Shown here one piece after another: positions 40,644 through 49,794 of a stretch of 64,000 nt of DNA. Positions within the stretch are counted from its first letter, which is position 1. Each line of letters begins with the position of its first letter. A program made the position numbers and the translations under genes. Source of the stretch: Rubripirellula amarantea (GTDB taxonomy: Bacteria > Planctomycetota > Planctomycetia > Pirellulales > Pirellulaceae); the NCBI RefSeq assembly GCF_007859865.1, contig NZ_SJPI01000003.1, positions 744,001 through 808,000 on the forward strand, given 5' to 3'. The notes under the pieces are model-generated. The model made no database searches, was not told the DNA's origin, and saw nothing but the letters and a program-made list of their open reading frames with translations.

Positions 40644-43007
40644 ATGGCGACCTCCACAGAAAACACCAGCTTGCGAACACAGCTCTCCAATCGCCTTTCG
40701 AGCGACGAGGACAACGACGGTCTGGAGATCTTCGCGATTCTCAGTCGCCAACGTTGGTTGATCGGCTTGCTAACTCTCGCCGGGTTGGCGGTTGGGCTCA
40801 TCTACGCTCTCAACGCGGAAGTATGGTATCGCTCGCAAGCGAAGGTGCTGATCAATGAAAAGAGCGCGGGCTTGGGTGCGGGATCCGCAGCCACCGACAT
40901 CATTGATGAAGACATCCTGGCCAACCACATGGAATTGCTGCAAAGCCGCTTGATCGTTGGCGAAGCACTGGAATCCAACGGGTTGATGAATCTCGAATCC
41001 ATCACACCTCACCTGGGCGATTCGGGTGATCCCGTCGAGTACGTGATTGATCGTTTGGAATTGGTAAAGGGCGGTGACGGATCAGCTAAGACAGCACGTA
41101 GCCTGAACATTGCTTTAACTCACACCGACCCCGAAGACACCCAGTTGATTTTGACCGCGGTGCTGAAACGCTACGAGCAATTCATCATCAATCAAGTTGA
41201 GCAGGTGATGGGTCGCGCCAACGAAATGGTCAACAAGGCCAAGACCGAAGTTGAGACCGATCTGGTGGCGGCTGAACAAGAATATTTGACGGCCAGACAG
41301 GAAGCACCGTTGTTCTTCCAAGGTGAAGGAAGCAGCAATATCTACCAGGATCGCTATCGCCGTCTGCAGGAACAATTGCTCGACATTGATATTCAAGAAT
41401 CCACCATTCGCACGCGATTGGAACGGGTCGAAGAAACTCTTTCAGAAATGGACGAGGAAAAAAGCACAGCGGCGGATCAACTAGACAAGTTAGCGTTGAT
41501 CGATAGCGAGAGCCTTGAACGATTAGGAGTTTTTGCAGGGCTGCAAATGAATTCAGCGAATACGGCTGAGTTCCGAGCCGCGATGCCTGCTCAGACGGAA
41601 AAAGCACGAGCCGAAATCACTCACCTGTTACAACTCAACAGCGAAAAGCAACGTCTTACCGCTGTCTTTGGCCCTGGGCATCCAAAGGTTCAAGATATTC
41701 AAAGCGAAATTGAATCGGTCAAGGCGTTCCTGCAAGAGAACGACGAGCTTGCGGAACCAGCGGCGATGTTCGCTGATAGCACACTAACACCTACGGGATT
41801 GTTACGGGCTTACGTCGGTTTCCTGAATCACGACATGTCTGCGCTTAATGAACAACGCAAAGAATTAACTTTCTTGGCCGCTGATGCGGAAGAGAAAGCA
41901 AAAGCGTTGATCGAATACGAATTAAAAGATTTGGTCCTGCAAAAGAAAATCTCTCGCCAGGAAGCTTTGTTCGATGGCGTTGTTCAACAACTCCGCGACC
42001 TCGATACTGCGAGTGGTTTGAGTGGCTACCTTTACGAGTTCTTGGAAGTTCCACGCCTTGGTAAAAAGTCATGGCCGAAATTGCCCATCTGCGGTCTCGG
42101 TGGACTAATGCTTGGACTTTTCTCTGGATTGGTACTCGCGGTGGCCAATGAAGTTCGTGATCGACGCTTCCGTTCGGCGTCAGAACTCGACGAAGCAATC
42201 GGCCTCCCCAACTTGGGAATGGTTGCGAAGTTGAACTCGATCCGAGAAGGCATCTCTGGATTGATCGCTGCGGAAAACTCCCCCAACGCGGAAGCTTTCC
42301 GACTCGGGCGTACGGTCCTGTTGCCTGAGATTCGCTCGGGTGAATTGCGAGTACTTGGTTTTACCAGCCCGATGCAGGGGGACGGAAAATCGACGGTCAC
42401 GTCCAACTTTGCCGTTTCGTTCTCGCAAATTGGCTTGAAGGTGCTGGTCATTGACGCCGACCTTCGTCGACCAAGTGTTCACCGCTATTTCTCTGTCGCG
42501 AAGGGAGCTGGCCTTTGCGATGTCCTTGAAGGGCGTGAACAGTTCAAAGATATGATTCGCGAAACGGAAGCCGAAGGCGTCCATGTGGTCACAGCCGGGT
42601 CGTCACCCAAGATGGCAGCAGAACTACTTCAATCCGACAAGTTGGATGAAGTGATTGCTGAGGCTCGCGAAATGTACGACTTGGTTCTTGTTGACTTGCC
42701 GCCCGTGCTAGCCGTCTCGGATCCGATCGTCGTCATGCCTCGACTTGACGGCGGAGTCTTGGTGGTACGCGTTTCGCGTGTTCGTCGTGACGAGGTAATC
42801 AATACAATGAGACGGATCGAGTCTTCGGGCGGTAACTTCGTCGGTTGTATGCTCAACGCGTTCGGTGCTGGCAAGAAGTTCAATGTCGAAGGCGGATATT
42901 ACGGTTACTACCGCAGCGACTATTCAAGGCCAGCCAGCAAGAATGGTTCGTCCAAGCGAATCGCATCGCCGGCACGCGCGTCGTCGATTCCAACGGACAT
43001 GAACTAA
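40644..43007 (+). CDS. Polysaccharide co-polymerase / autokinase (Wzc-like BY-kinase)
   Basis: This protein of about 787 residues controls exopolysaccharide chain length and export. It has an N-terminal Wzz domain with a first membrane helix (about 30-52), a long periplasmic coiled-coil region (about 180-440) and a second helix (about 475-495). The cytoplasmic tyrosine kinase domain carries Walker A Q-G-D-G-K-S-T, Walker A-prime V-I-D-A-D-L-R-R-P and Walker B L-V-L-V-D-L-P-P. The C-terminus has the tyrosine cluster G-G-Y-Y-G-Y-Y-R-S-D-Y, the expected autophosphorylation site. ATG 40644 is preferred over an adjacent TTG at 40641. It is convergent with the wza gene. Confidence 0.94.
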   Translation: MATSTENTSLRTQLSNRLSSDEDNDGLEIFAILSRQRWLIGLLTLAGLAVGLIYALNAEVWYRSQAKVLINEKSAGLGAGSAATDIIDEDILANHMELLQSRLIVGEALESNGLMNLESITPHLGDSGDPVEYVIDRLELVKGGDGSAKTARSLNIALTHTDPEDTQLILTAVLKRYEQFIINQVEQVMGRANEMVNKAKTEVETDLVAAEQEYLTARQEAPLFFQGEGSSNIYQDRYRRLQEQLLDIDIQESTIRTRLERVEETLSEMDEEKSTAADQLDKLALIDSESLERLGVFAGLQMNSANTAEFRAAMPAQTEKARAEITHLLQLNSEKQRLTAVFGPGHPKVQDIQSEIESVKAFLQENDELAEPAAMFADSTLTPTGLLRAYVGFLNHDMSALNEQRKELTFLAADAEEKAKALIEYELKDLVLQKKISRQEALFDGVVQQLRDLDTASGLSGYLYEFLEVPRLGKKSWPKLPICGLGGLMLGLFSGLVLAVANEVRDRRFRSASELDEAIGLPNLGMVAKLNSIREGISGLIAAENSPNAEAFRLGRTVLLPEIRSGELRVLGFTSPMQGDGKSTVTSNFAVSFSQIGLKVLVIDADLRRPSVHRYFSVAKGAGLCDVLEGREQFKDMIRETEAEGVHVVTAGSSPKMAAELLQSDKLDEVIAEAREMYDLVLVDLPPVLAVSDPIVVMPRLDGGVLVVRVSRVRRDEVINTMRRIESSGGNFVGCMLNAFGAGKKFNVEGGYYGYYRSDYSRPASKNGSSKRIASPARASSIPTDMN

Positions 43008-43036
43008 AAGTCGACGTTTCGGTTGTCGCAAAAAAA

Positions 43037-43065
43037 AAAGCGGCGAGGGTAATCCTCGCCGCTTT
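43037..43065. terminator. Bidirectional intrinsic terminator
   Basis: GCGGCGAGG-GTAAT-CCTCGCCGC is flanked by an A10 tract on the left and a T-rich tract on the right, so it works as an intrinsic terminator in both directions. It lies between the convergent kinase and wza genes. Confidence 0.92.
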
Positions 43066-43089
43066 CTTTTTTGGGAATCATAACGACTG

Positions 43090-44454
43090 TTAGTCGCTGT
43101 TAACCGTACGGGTGATCGCCTGGACGATGCCGTTGCCGGAGAACCAGTTCAGCGTCACGTTCAGAGTCGATGCACTTGGCTTGAACATCAGCATCACAAC
43201 GTCGTTTGGAAGGATGCGGATTCGTTCTTTCGGATCGTAGATTGCACGGTCCAAGTCGGCACGGATCGTCATCTGGCGACCGTCGGGCAGTTTGCGAAGG
43301 ATCAACACGCGGGTTGGTTCTCGCAGGTAGCCTGGGTTTCCGCCGGAAAGCACGGAACCATCGAGTCCCAGAGGACCACCGGCCGAACCGGTCGCCATGG
43401 CAATCGCTTCGATCACGTCAACGTCTTCATCGCGCGGCAATGGAATCTTACCACCGGGTAGCAAACCGCCGGTGATGAAGTATTCATTACGACGAGGGAT
43501 GTAAAGCACGTCGCCTTCGCCAAGCGTAATGTCTTCTTCGGTGAACGGCACTTGTTCGCAAGGACACCCGGCCAGCGGAATTCGGATCACGCCAGGGCTG
43601 CATCCATCACCTTGACCACCGCTGACGAGACTTTGCAAGTTACCCGCACTTAAGAAGCGATTGTCAAAGCCGCTTCCTTTGCGAATCACGTAGACTTCGC
43701 GAGGAGCGTCGGTTCCTGGCAATCCACCAGTTGCAGCCATCGCGTGCAGCACATCGTTCTCGTACACGGGCAAGTCGATGACTTGACCACTACCGCGGTG
43801 AATTTCGTCCACTGACTGTGGCGACACAATGCTGACGTTCTCCGCTGGTGTGTCTTCACGAAGTACGACTACTCGAGTCACACGAGGTTGCGACAGACTG
43901 ATTGTGATTCGTTCGCGACCTTCCTGAAGAATGTCTTCCGCACGATACTCTTCCAAGATCGAATCGATAGCTTGGGTGATGGTCTGTCCAGCAACGACTT
44001 GTCGTCCGATCAAAGGAAGATCGATCGTTCCATCGGCTTCGACGCGAATGGGCAAACCGGTAGTTGGACCAAGGCTTGATCCACGAGCAGGGTAGTACCG
44101 TTGATTGACCGCTTGCGTTCGTTGCACGACCGGGGTTTCATCTTCGGTAGGTGGAAACACACCATAGATGTAAACCGAAAGCGTGTCGCCAGCACCGATG
44201 ACGTGATCCGCAGGCTTGGTTTGTCCCAGCGCAGCGAACGGCAATGGTGCGAGAGATTCGCGAGGACAGTCAAAAAGATCGGGCGGCAGCCGGTGAGCTG
44301 GAACGGCATCCTTGGCGGATGAAACCAAATGACAACCAGTACTACTGGTCAACATCCCAACGGCCATCAATCCCATCATCAGGTGCCGCAGGCGAGCGGG
44401 CTTAGATGCGATCTTCGTAACGATTCGCGATCGAATTGGATTCGATTGATTCAT
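43090..44454 (-). CDS. wza: Outer-membrane polysaccharide export lipoprotein (Wza-like)
   Basis: This protein of about 454 residues forms the outer-membrane export channel for the polysaccharide. It starts at the ATG at 44454, behind AAGGGAA, and has a lipoprotein signal with lipobox S-T-G-C near residue 40. The poly-export domain follows (V-I-G-A-G-D-T-L-S-V-Y-I-Y-G). Two SLBB-type domains follow in the middle and C-terminal parts. The longer frame to 44595 lacks a signal. It is convergent with the co-polymerase kinase. Confidence 0.92.
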   Translation of the reverse strand: MNQSNPIRSRIVTKIASKPARLRHLMMGLMAVGMLTSSTGCHLVSSAKDAVPAHRLPPDLFDCPRESLAPLPFAALGQTKPADHVIGAGDTLSVYIYGVFPPTEDETPVVQRTQAVNQRYYPARGSSLGPTTGLPIRVEADGTIDLPLIGRQVVAGQTITQAIDSILEEYRAEDILQEGRERITISLSQPRVTRVVVLREDTPAENVSIVSPQSVDEIHRGSGQVIDLPVYENDVLHAMAATGGLPGTDAPREVYVIRKGSGFDNRFLSAGNLQSLVSGGQGDGCSPGVIRIPLAGCPCEQVPFTEEDITLGEGDVLYIPRRNEYFITGGLLPGGKIPLPRDEDVDVIEAIAMATGSAGGPLGLDGSVLSGGNPGYLREPTRVLILRKLPDGRQMTIRADLDRAIYDPKERIRILPNDVVMLMFKPSASTLNVTLNWFSGNGIVQAITRTVNSD

Positions 44455-44625
44455 TGCTGATTCCCTTCGCAATGGACTTTTAGTGACTTGGAAAAGTGTC
44501 GTCGTACAACGAACACATCGTTTGTCGATTTTGCGTGTCCGAACCATCCTTGATCCGATAGGTGTCGCCCCTTGGCGAGGCGACACATTCAACACGTTCG
44601 ACTTGTATCTATTGAGTACCGAACC

Positions 44626-45945
44626 TTATTTGGCGAGTACTACTGGCGGTTGATCGCTTTCAATCATCTCGAATGTTACCGGAAGCATTTTAACAGCGAC
44701 TTCAGGATGTTCTGAAACGCTTGCTTGCTGAGTTGCATTTGACTTGACCGAAGAGTTCGATTTGGCAACCGGCGCGTCGGACTTTGCCGTAGGCTTGTCT
44801 TCAGCAATGGTAATTTCTTGAGCTCGCTGAACCGGTGCGTTGTCGACCACAGGCTTTGCGGTCGCCTGCTTAGCATCAGCGGTTGTCGCTGGTACTTGGT
44901 CTTGAACGGGCACCGGAATCTTGATTGCTGGCTGAGCGTTGCTGACTTCGGCAAGCTTCGTCTGAGCTAGCTTTTCTTGTTTCAGTTTCTCTTCGGCGAT
45001 CTTTGCTTGAGCTAGTTTGGCAGCCGCAATTCGCTCTTCCTCAAGCTTTGCCTTTGTGATGGCTGCTTGACGTTGTTTTTCGAGCTCTTCTTTTGCGAGA
45101 TCCTTTTCTTCCACAACGATGGTTTGCACTTTAGCTGTGGCTTTTACCGCAACAGCGTCGTTTTGCAAGTTTTCGATCGGGTCGCTGGACTGCAGTTGAA
45201 CGGTTGCATCGCTTGGCAACATGACATCGAACGCGGCACCGAAGATGGTGTCGGCATCGTTCGCCTTAAGAAGGTCTTCATGTGGGACAGCAGCGATGTC
45301 TTGGGTGACCAAGGTTTCGGGCGTAGAGATCATTCCAACGGAAGCGTCGGCTTCAAGCACCTCGTCGCCGTTATACTCAAGAGCCGACTGGTCGGCCTCA
45401 CCGTCAATCATGGGAGCGGGTGGAACAGGCAGTTCCGATTCGCTTGGAATGATCGTTTCGGTGTAAGGCATCTCGATCAGGTCCGTGTACGCCGACGCAC
45501 CCAGGTAGTTTGCACCACAAGGTCCGCAGGCTCCGGTTCCACACGGCATTTCGCAACGTGGCATTGGGCATTCACAAGTTTCAAAGATGCGTAAGTGATG
45601 CGTATCGGGGAACTGTGTTGCCCGTGCCGCACCGTCTTGCCAACCGCTGTAGAACGCATGGCGTCGGTTGTCGCAATCGTCGAGAACCTGTTTCGGATTC
45701 CAGTATCGCTGAGGCGCGACCGCTGGTGGGCAATTCGGTCCCCCGGTCGAGATGGTATAGAAACCATCAAGCCATCCGAGCTTGTAGTCATGCGGATATC
45801 GCTCGCACTCAGGTTTTCCACACTTGTGGTACTCAAGAACGGCGCGAGCCTTTTGAGTGTTTTCGTACTTGGCATCGTTCAGTGCAGCGCATCCCACCAT
45901 GGATAACAACGCAACTGAAGCCAGTGTCCATTGAATCTTGTTCAC
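44626..45945 (-). CDS. Lipoprotein with Cys-rich and long helical KLA-type regions
   Basis: This 439-residue lipoprotein begins with GTG at 45945, 7 nt after AGGAG. The lipobox is S-M-V-G-C at about residue 19. The N-terminal 140 residues have a planctomycete-type pattern (K-L-G-W-L-D-G-F-Y, G-W-Q-D-G-A-A-R-A) and a Cys cluster (C-E-C-P-M-P-R-C-E-M-P-C, then C-G-P-C). The middle is acidic, and about residues 290-350 form a charged helix of repeated A-K-L-A-Q, E-E-R and E-K-L units. It lies upstream of wza on the same strand (171 bp). A structural role in the export machinery is inferred. Confidence 0.7.
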   Translation of the reverse strand: MNKIQWTLASVALLSMVGCAALNDAKYENTQKARAVLEYHKCGKPECERYPHDYKLGWLDGFYTISTGGPNCPPAVAPQRYWNPKQVLDDCDNRRHAFYSGWQDGAARATQFPDTHHLRIFETCECPMPRCEMPCGTGACGPCGANYLGASAYTDLIEMPYTETIIPSESELPVPPAPMIDGEADQSALEYNGDEVLEADASVGMISTPETLVTQDIAAVPHEDLLKANDADTIFGAAFDVMLPSDATVQLQSSDPIENLQNDAVAVKATAKVQTIVVEEKDLAKEELEKQRQAAITKAKLEEERIAAAKLAQAKIAEEKLKQEKLAQTKLAEVSNAQPAIKIPVPVQDQVPATTADAKQATAKPVVDNAPVQRAQEITIAEDKPTAKSDAPVAKSNSSVKSNATQQASVSEHPEVAVKMLPVTFEMIESDQPPVVLAK

Positions 45946-46456
45946 GACATGCTCCTGCGGAATTTCGGGATCCTTCCCTAGCTGCTGTCTTCGACGATCC
46001 AATGATCTCCTATAGCCTGAAAACACCAACGAAACGGGTGATTGGCTAAAGCTCAACCCAACGATCCATGCGACTGGTTCATTGGTCAAATCCGGTTCGA
46101 ACCGAATAATCGGTACATACCCCCAGGCCAGTGCACATCAGCACACCACCCCCGCGAGCCAAGTGGTGATATACCCAAGAGTCCGGTGCCGTTAAAATAA
46201 TCACAAGCGGCAGCGGAGGAATTAACTCTCCTTATAGAACTCTCACTGGTGGTTTCTTAACCGGTGCAACAGTTTTGATTGGATGAGGGGTGCCTATATG
46301 TTTGCCTTGACTAGGATGTCCGAGTGAGAAAACCGGAAAGCACATGCTATATTGCCCAACCAGCAAGGTTGCTTGACTCACGATTGGCCCAACCCCGCAG
46401 GCGGCGGGTTTGGGTAACAAAGCTGCATTAGTTTCCACATCGAGATTTATTTGGAC
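45946..46456. other. Divergent intergenic region with hairpin before the initiating transferase
   Basis: This 511-bp stretch lies between the lipoprotein and the WbaP-like gene. It contains an inverted repeat CCCAACCCCGC (46388-46398) / GCGGGTTTGGG (46404-46414) with one mismatch and a 5-nt loop, about 43 bp before the start at 46457. Two-sided promoter activity is expected but no clear boxes were found. Confidence 0.5.
46388..46414 (+). other. GC-rich hairpin in the leader of the initiating transferase gene
   Basis: CCCAAcCCCGC pairs with GCGGGtTTGGG around the loop AGGCG, with one mismatch. It could act as an attenuator or a repressor site. No T tract follows, so simple termination is unlikely. 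Confidence 0.45.
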
Positions 46457-48037
46457 ATGTCCAAGCTACCTGTTGGCGTCATTTCTGCTGACGCGATTGA
46501 ACCGATCGATCCCATCTCGCGAGCGGAAATGCAATCGTTTCCCGGCGCATGGACAGGAGAGTATGAAAATCCAACCGCCAAACGGATTCAACGGCCCAAG
46601 GCATTAGCCGCAGGTCCAAGCGGAACGGTTCGGTTCTTCCTAACCGCCGGATCATTGTTATTAGTTGACGCGATCGCCATTGTTTCATGTTTGGCTGCCA
46701 CCGCGATTGTGATGCAGTTCGCGTTCGGACTTAACACGAACGTGAGTATGTTCTTTCAGTCCTTGGGCGTATTAGCTTGCTACTTCGCCATTGGATCGTT
46801 GATGGGACTCTTTCCGGGGACGGCTGTGAGTCCGGTTTTGGAACTTCGACAACTTGTCCGCTCATGCCTTATCTCTTGCGCCCTCGTCCTGTTGCTCAAC
46901 AAGCTATTTGCGACGCTTAGTTTTTCGGAACTTGTGATTGGGACAGTCGGCGGGATCTTCACCGCAATCTGCCTACCGTTTGCTCGAACGTTTAGTCGCT
47001 ATCAACTTGCTAAGTTCGATTGGTGGGGCGAACGGGCGATCATTATCGGCGCTGGTCCTCAAGGTCGTGCGATCTACAACTTTCATCAGCGTGCCCCGCA
47101 GCGCGGCCTACGTCCCATCGGACTTGTCGATTTCCCTCAATCTCCGATGGAAGTCACATTTGATTCAGGGAATCCTGATCTTCCCTATCTTGGTTCGGTT
47201 GAAAGGATCTCGCGACTAGCACAACGCTATCGGATCCGATGGGGAATTGTTGCTCCGGCGGGATGCGATACCCTCAGCATGAATGAGGTGATGAAGTTCA
47301 GTGCAGACCTTAAGAACCTGCTCGTGCTGCCTTCACCCTACCTATTGCCCAGCCTGTGGTCGAGTTCGCGCGAATGTGCTGGTGTGCTGGGCGTGCACGT
47401 CAGCGACCATCTACGCAGCCCTATCGCACAAGCGGTCAAAAAGCTCATTGACTGGGTAGTCGCCTTTTTCGCGTTGATCGTCTTAGCTCCTATAATCGGT
47501 ACTTTTGTGCTGATGATCAAACGACAAAGTCCAGGCCCAGCGTTCTACGGACATGAAAGAATCGGTCGTGGTGGCAAGAAGTTCAAAGCGTGGAAACTTC
47601 GCACGATGGTCACCAACGCTGACCAAGTTCTTGAGCAGCATCTCGAAGCCGATCCCGTCATGCGGATGCAGTGGATCGAAGATCAAAAGCTGAAAAACGA
47701 TCCTCGCATCATTCCAAAGATCGGACACTTCCTTCGCAAAACCAGCCTCGACGAACTACCGCAACTCTTCAATGTTTTGAAGGGAGAAATGAGTATCGTT
47801 GGACCTCGCCCGATCGTCACAAACGAAATCGGTCGCTATGGCGATATGTATCCTCTTTATCTTCGCGTAGTTCCGGGGATTACCGGGCTATGGCAAGTAA
47901 GCGGTCGCAATGACACAAGCTATGACCAACGCGTTCGGCTAGACAGTTATTACGTTTGCAATTGGTCCGTTTGGCTTGATGCGTACATCGTTGTTCGCAC
48001 CTTTCGTACGCTGTTGCTTCGCGAAGGCGCTTACTAG
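46457..48037 (+). CDS. Undecaprenyl-phosphate sugar phosphotransferase (WbaP-like)
   Basis: This protein of about 526 residues starts polysaccharide assembly by moving a sugar-1-phosphate to undecaprenyl phosphate. It has four or more N-terminal membrane helices (about 55-180), a CoA-binding-like domain and a fifth helix (about 330-350). The C-terminal transferase domain has the family motifs [29 protein letters not shown] and [12 protein letters not shown]. Those fit the WbaP family. ATG 46457 is used; a TTG at 46451 is also in frame. It begins the rightward group with the two sugar-activation genes. Confidence 0.93.
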   Translation: MSKLPVGVISADAIEPIDPISRAEMQSFPGAWTGEYENPTAKRIQRPKALAAGPSGTVRFFLTAGSLLLVDAIAIVSCLAATAIVMQFAFGLNTNVSMFFQSLGVLACYFAIGSLMGLFPGTAVSPVLELRQLVRSCLISCALVLLLNKLFATLSFSELVIGTVGGIFTAICLPFARTFSRYQLAKFDWWGERAIIIGAGPQGRAIYNFHQRAPQRGLRPIGLVDFPQSPMEVTFDSGNPDLPYLGSVERISRLAQRYRIRWGIVAPAGCDTLSMNEVMKFSADLKNLLVLPSPYLLPSLWSSSRECAGVLGVHVSDHLRSPIAQAVKKLIDWVVAFFALIVLAPIIGTFVLMIKRQSPGPAFYGHERIGRGGKKFKAWKLRTMVTNADQVLEQHLEADPVMRMQWIEDQKLKNDPRIIPKIGHFLRKTSLDELPQLFNVLKGEMSIVGPRPIVTNEIGRYGDMYPLYLRVVPGITGLWQVSGRNDTSYDQRVRLDSYYVCNWSVWLDAYIVVRTFRTLLLREGAY

Positions 48038-48132
48038 AGCGAAGGCCAATCATCGCTCTCATGTTTTTCCCATGACGCACGCAAGGTTGAAGCCCGTGCG
48101 CCGGCAGGGTCCACCCAAGAGATTGTCGCAGC

Positions 48133-48639
48133 ATGAGTTCTATTGAATCCAAGCTTCTGGAACCCGGTCAGTGCGGTGCCAAGCTATCCGGCCTGCAGGG
48201 TCGTATTGGTTTTTGCACGGGTTGCTTTGACATTTTGCAGTCGGGCCACGCCGTATTCTTCGAACAATGCAAGGAATACTGCGACCATTTAGTGGTTGTC
48301 GTTGGGCGTGGGAAGAACATTGGCAAGCTCAAACCAGGCCGCCCCATCAACCAAGACAACAATCGGCTTTTTTTGGTCGCGGCATTGGAACCAGTTGATT
48401 TCGCAGTGTTGGGCGACGAAGAGTACAGCATGGGAAAGATCGACTGCGTCACGTTCTGCGAGGACGTTCACCCGGATGTCTACATCGTTAACGACGATGA
48501 CAGCGGACTGGATCAAAAGCGCGACTTCAGTCGCGACCGAGGCATCGAACTCGTGACGGTCCCGCGCGTCGTGCCCAGTTTTCTACAACCCACTTCGACT
48601 ACTGAAATCATTGAGAAGGCGAAGATCTCGACGTCTTGA
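48133..48639 (+). CDS. Cytidylyltransferase-family nucleotidyltransferase (HldE-C/TagD type)
   Basis: This 168-residue enzyme has the nucleotidyltransferase core motif G-C-F-D-I-L-Q-S-G-H near residues 30-39, where the first His of HxGH is Gln. A second motif with I-I-E-K-A-K lies at the C-terminus. Such enzymes join a sugar phosphate to a nucleotide, as in ADP-heptose synthesis. It overlaps the region before the GHMP-kinase fusion gene and is probably translated with it. It would make the nucleotide sugar with the adjacent kinase. The exact sugar is unknown. Confidence 0.85.
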   Translation: MSSIESKLLEPGQCGAKLSGLQGRIGFCTGCFDILQSGHAVFFEQCKEYCDHLVVVVGRGKNIGKLKPGRPINQDNNRLFLVAALEPVDFAVLGDEEYSMGKIDCVTFCEDVHPDVYIVNDDDSGLDQKRDFSRDRGIELVTVPRVVPSFLQPTSTTEIIEKAKISTS

Positions 48640-48653
48640 GATCGAATCAACCT

Positions 48654-49790
48654 ATGAAGATTTTGACCTCTGGATTCTTTGACCAACTCAATCCCAGCCA
48701 ACTTCGGTTTCTTCAGTCAGCGGCCAGGCTAGGCGATTTGTACGTCGGTGTGGGCTCGGATGAGAATCACTTCCGGCTCAAGTCAACTCGTTCGCTGTAT
48801 TCGCAAGCTGACCGCGCCAACATGTTAGCCGCGTTGGAATGCGTTGCCAGCAGCATTGCTTTGCATGGTGAAGGGGAAGCGGATTTTGAAGAAGCTATTG
48901 AGTCAGTGAATCCCGATTGCTACCTCTCGTCGATCTACAACGATTCACCTGTCAAACGAGCACTCTGCGAAAAGCATGGTGTTGAGTATCGCGTTGTCGA
49001 CCCGAATGACTTCGATGGTCGCCCCGTGGAAGCCACGCCTGAAAAATCAGTTAGCATCGACACCACCAATCTGTACTTCCCTTATCGGATATGCATGACC
49101 GGGGGTTGGCTCGATCAACCGTGGGTCTCGGAAGTTCATCCTGGCGGTGTTACCGTTTTAGGAGTAGAACCCGATCGCAGCTTCATGCTGCGCGGCGGAA
49201 TGGCCACGAGCACTCGTGAGACAGCCAAGCGAATTTGGTCGACGTTTCCGAGCGGTGACCCAGTTCATCTCGCTGAAATTCTATTCGGAGCCGAGAACCC
49301 ACCAGGCAAGAAATACATCTCTGGTTCACAGGACGCTTTGGGGCTCTGTTTGCCGGGCTATTCTTTGCTTCATTACGACGGCGGGTTTTGGCCCACCAAG
49401 ATTGAATCTGAATGTGACAAAGAGACAACGGCTTGGTTGGAAAGCGTGATTTGGATGGTCCCGCTACGCGAACGAACCGATGGCTACGATCCCCTGCTCG
49501 AACAAGATCTATCCCGTGCCAATATTTCCGGTCTAGCTCGTTCAAGCGAGTTGGCAATGAAAGCGGTCAGATCCAAGTCCACCGAGATGCTTGGTGAAGC
49601 CTTGCTGCTAACTCTTGATGCGTGGCGGAAGATGTTGCCGCTCACGGTGCCCGACGAGTTCGAACCCTTCTTTAAAAAGTTCGACGCAACCGCAGGATAC
49701 AATATGTCAGGTTGTGGTGGCGGATACTTGATCGTGATAAGCGACAAGCCCGTCGAAGGTGGCTTTCAAATCCGGGTTCGACGAGCGTAG
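48654..49790 (+). CDS. Degenerate nucleotidyltransferase fused to GHMP sugar kinase
   Basis: This 378-residue protein has an N-terminal nucleotidyltransferase-like domain (about 1-130). Its catalytic HxGH is replaced: F-F-D-Q-L-N-P-S-Q-L-R-F-L aligns with the usual F-D-x-L-H-P-G-H-x-R-F-L. The C-terminal part (about 145-378) is a GHMP kinase, with P-Y-R-I-C-M-T-G-G-W-L-D-Q-P for motif 1, S-G-S-Q-D-A-L-G for motif 2 and S-G-C-G-G-G-Y-L for motif 3. This resembles heptose kinases such as HddA. ATG 48654 is chosen; the gene follows the nucleotidyltransferase closely. It probably makes a sugar 1-phosphate. Confidence 0.85.
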   Translation: MKILTSGFFDQLNPSQLRFLQSAARLGDLYVGVGSDENHFRLKSTRSLYSQADRANMLAALECVASSIALHGEGEADFEEAIESVNPDCYLSSIYNDSPVKRALCEKHGVEYRVVDPNDFDGRPVEATPEKSVSIDTTNLYFPYRICMTGGWLDQPWVSEVHPGGVTVLGVEPDRSFMLRGGMATSTRETAKRIWSTFPSGDPVHLAEILFGAENPPGKKYISGSQDALGLCLPGYSLLHYDGGFWPTKIESECDKETTAWLESVIWMVPLRERTDGYDPLLEQDLSRANISGLARSSELAMKAVRSKSTEMLGEALLLTLDAWRKMLPLTVPDEFEPFFKKFDATAGYNMSGCGGGYLIVISDKPVEGGFQIRVRRA

Positions 49791-49794
49791 CGGG

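Noticed and set aside
46388-46414. Cyclic-di-GMP riboswitch before the initiating transferase gene
   Set aside because: A hairpin is present but the conserved GEMM sequence blocks are missing.
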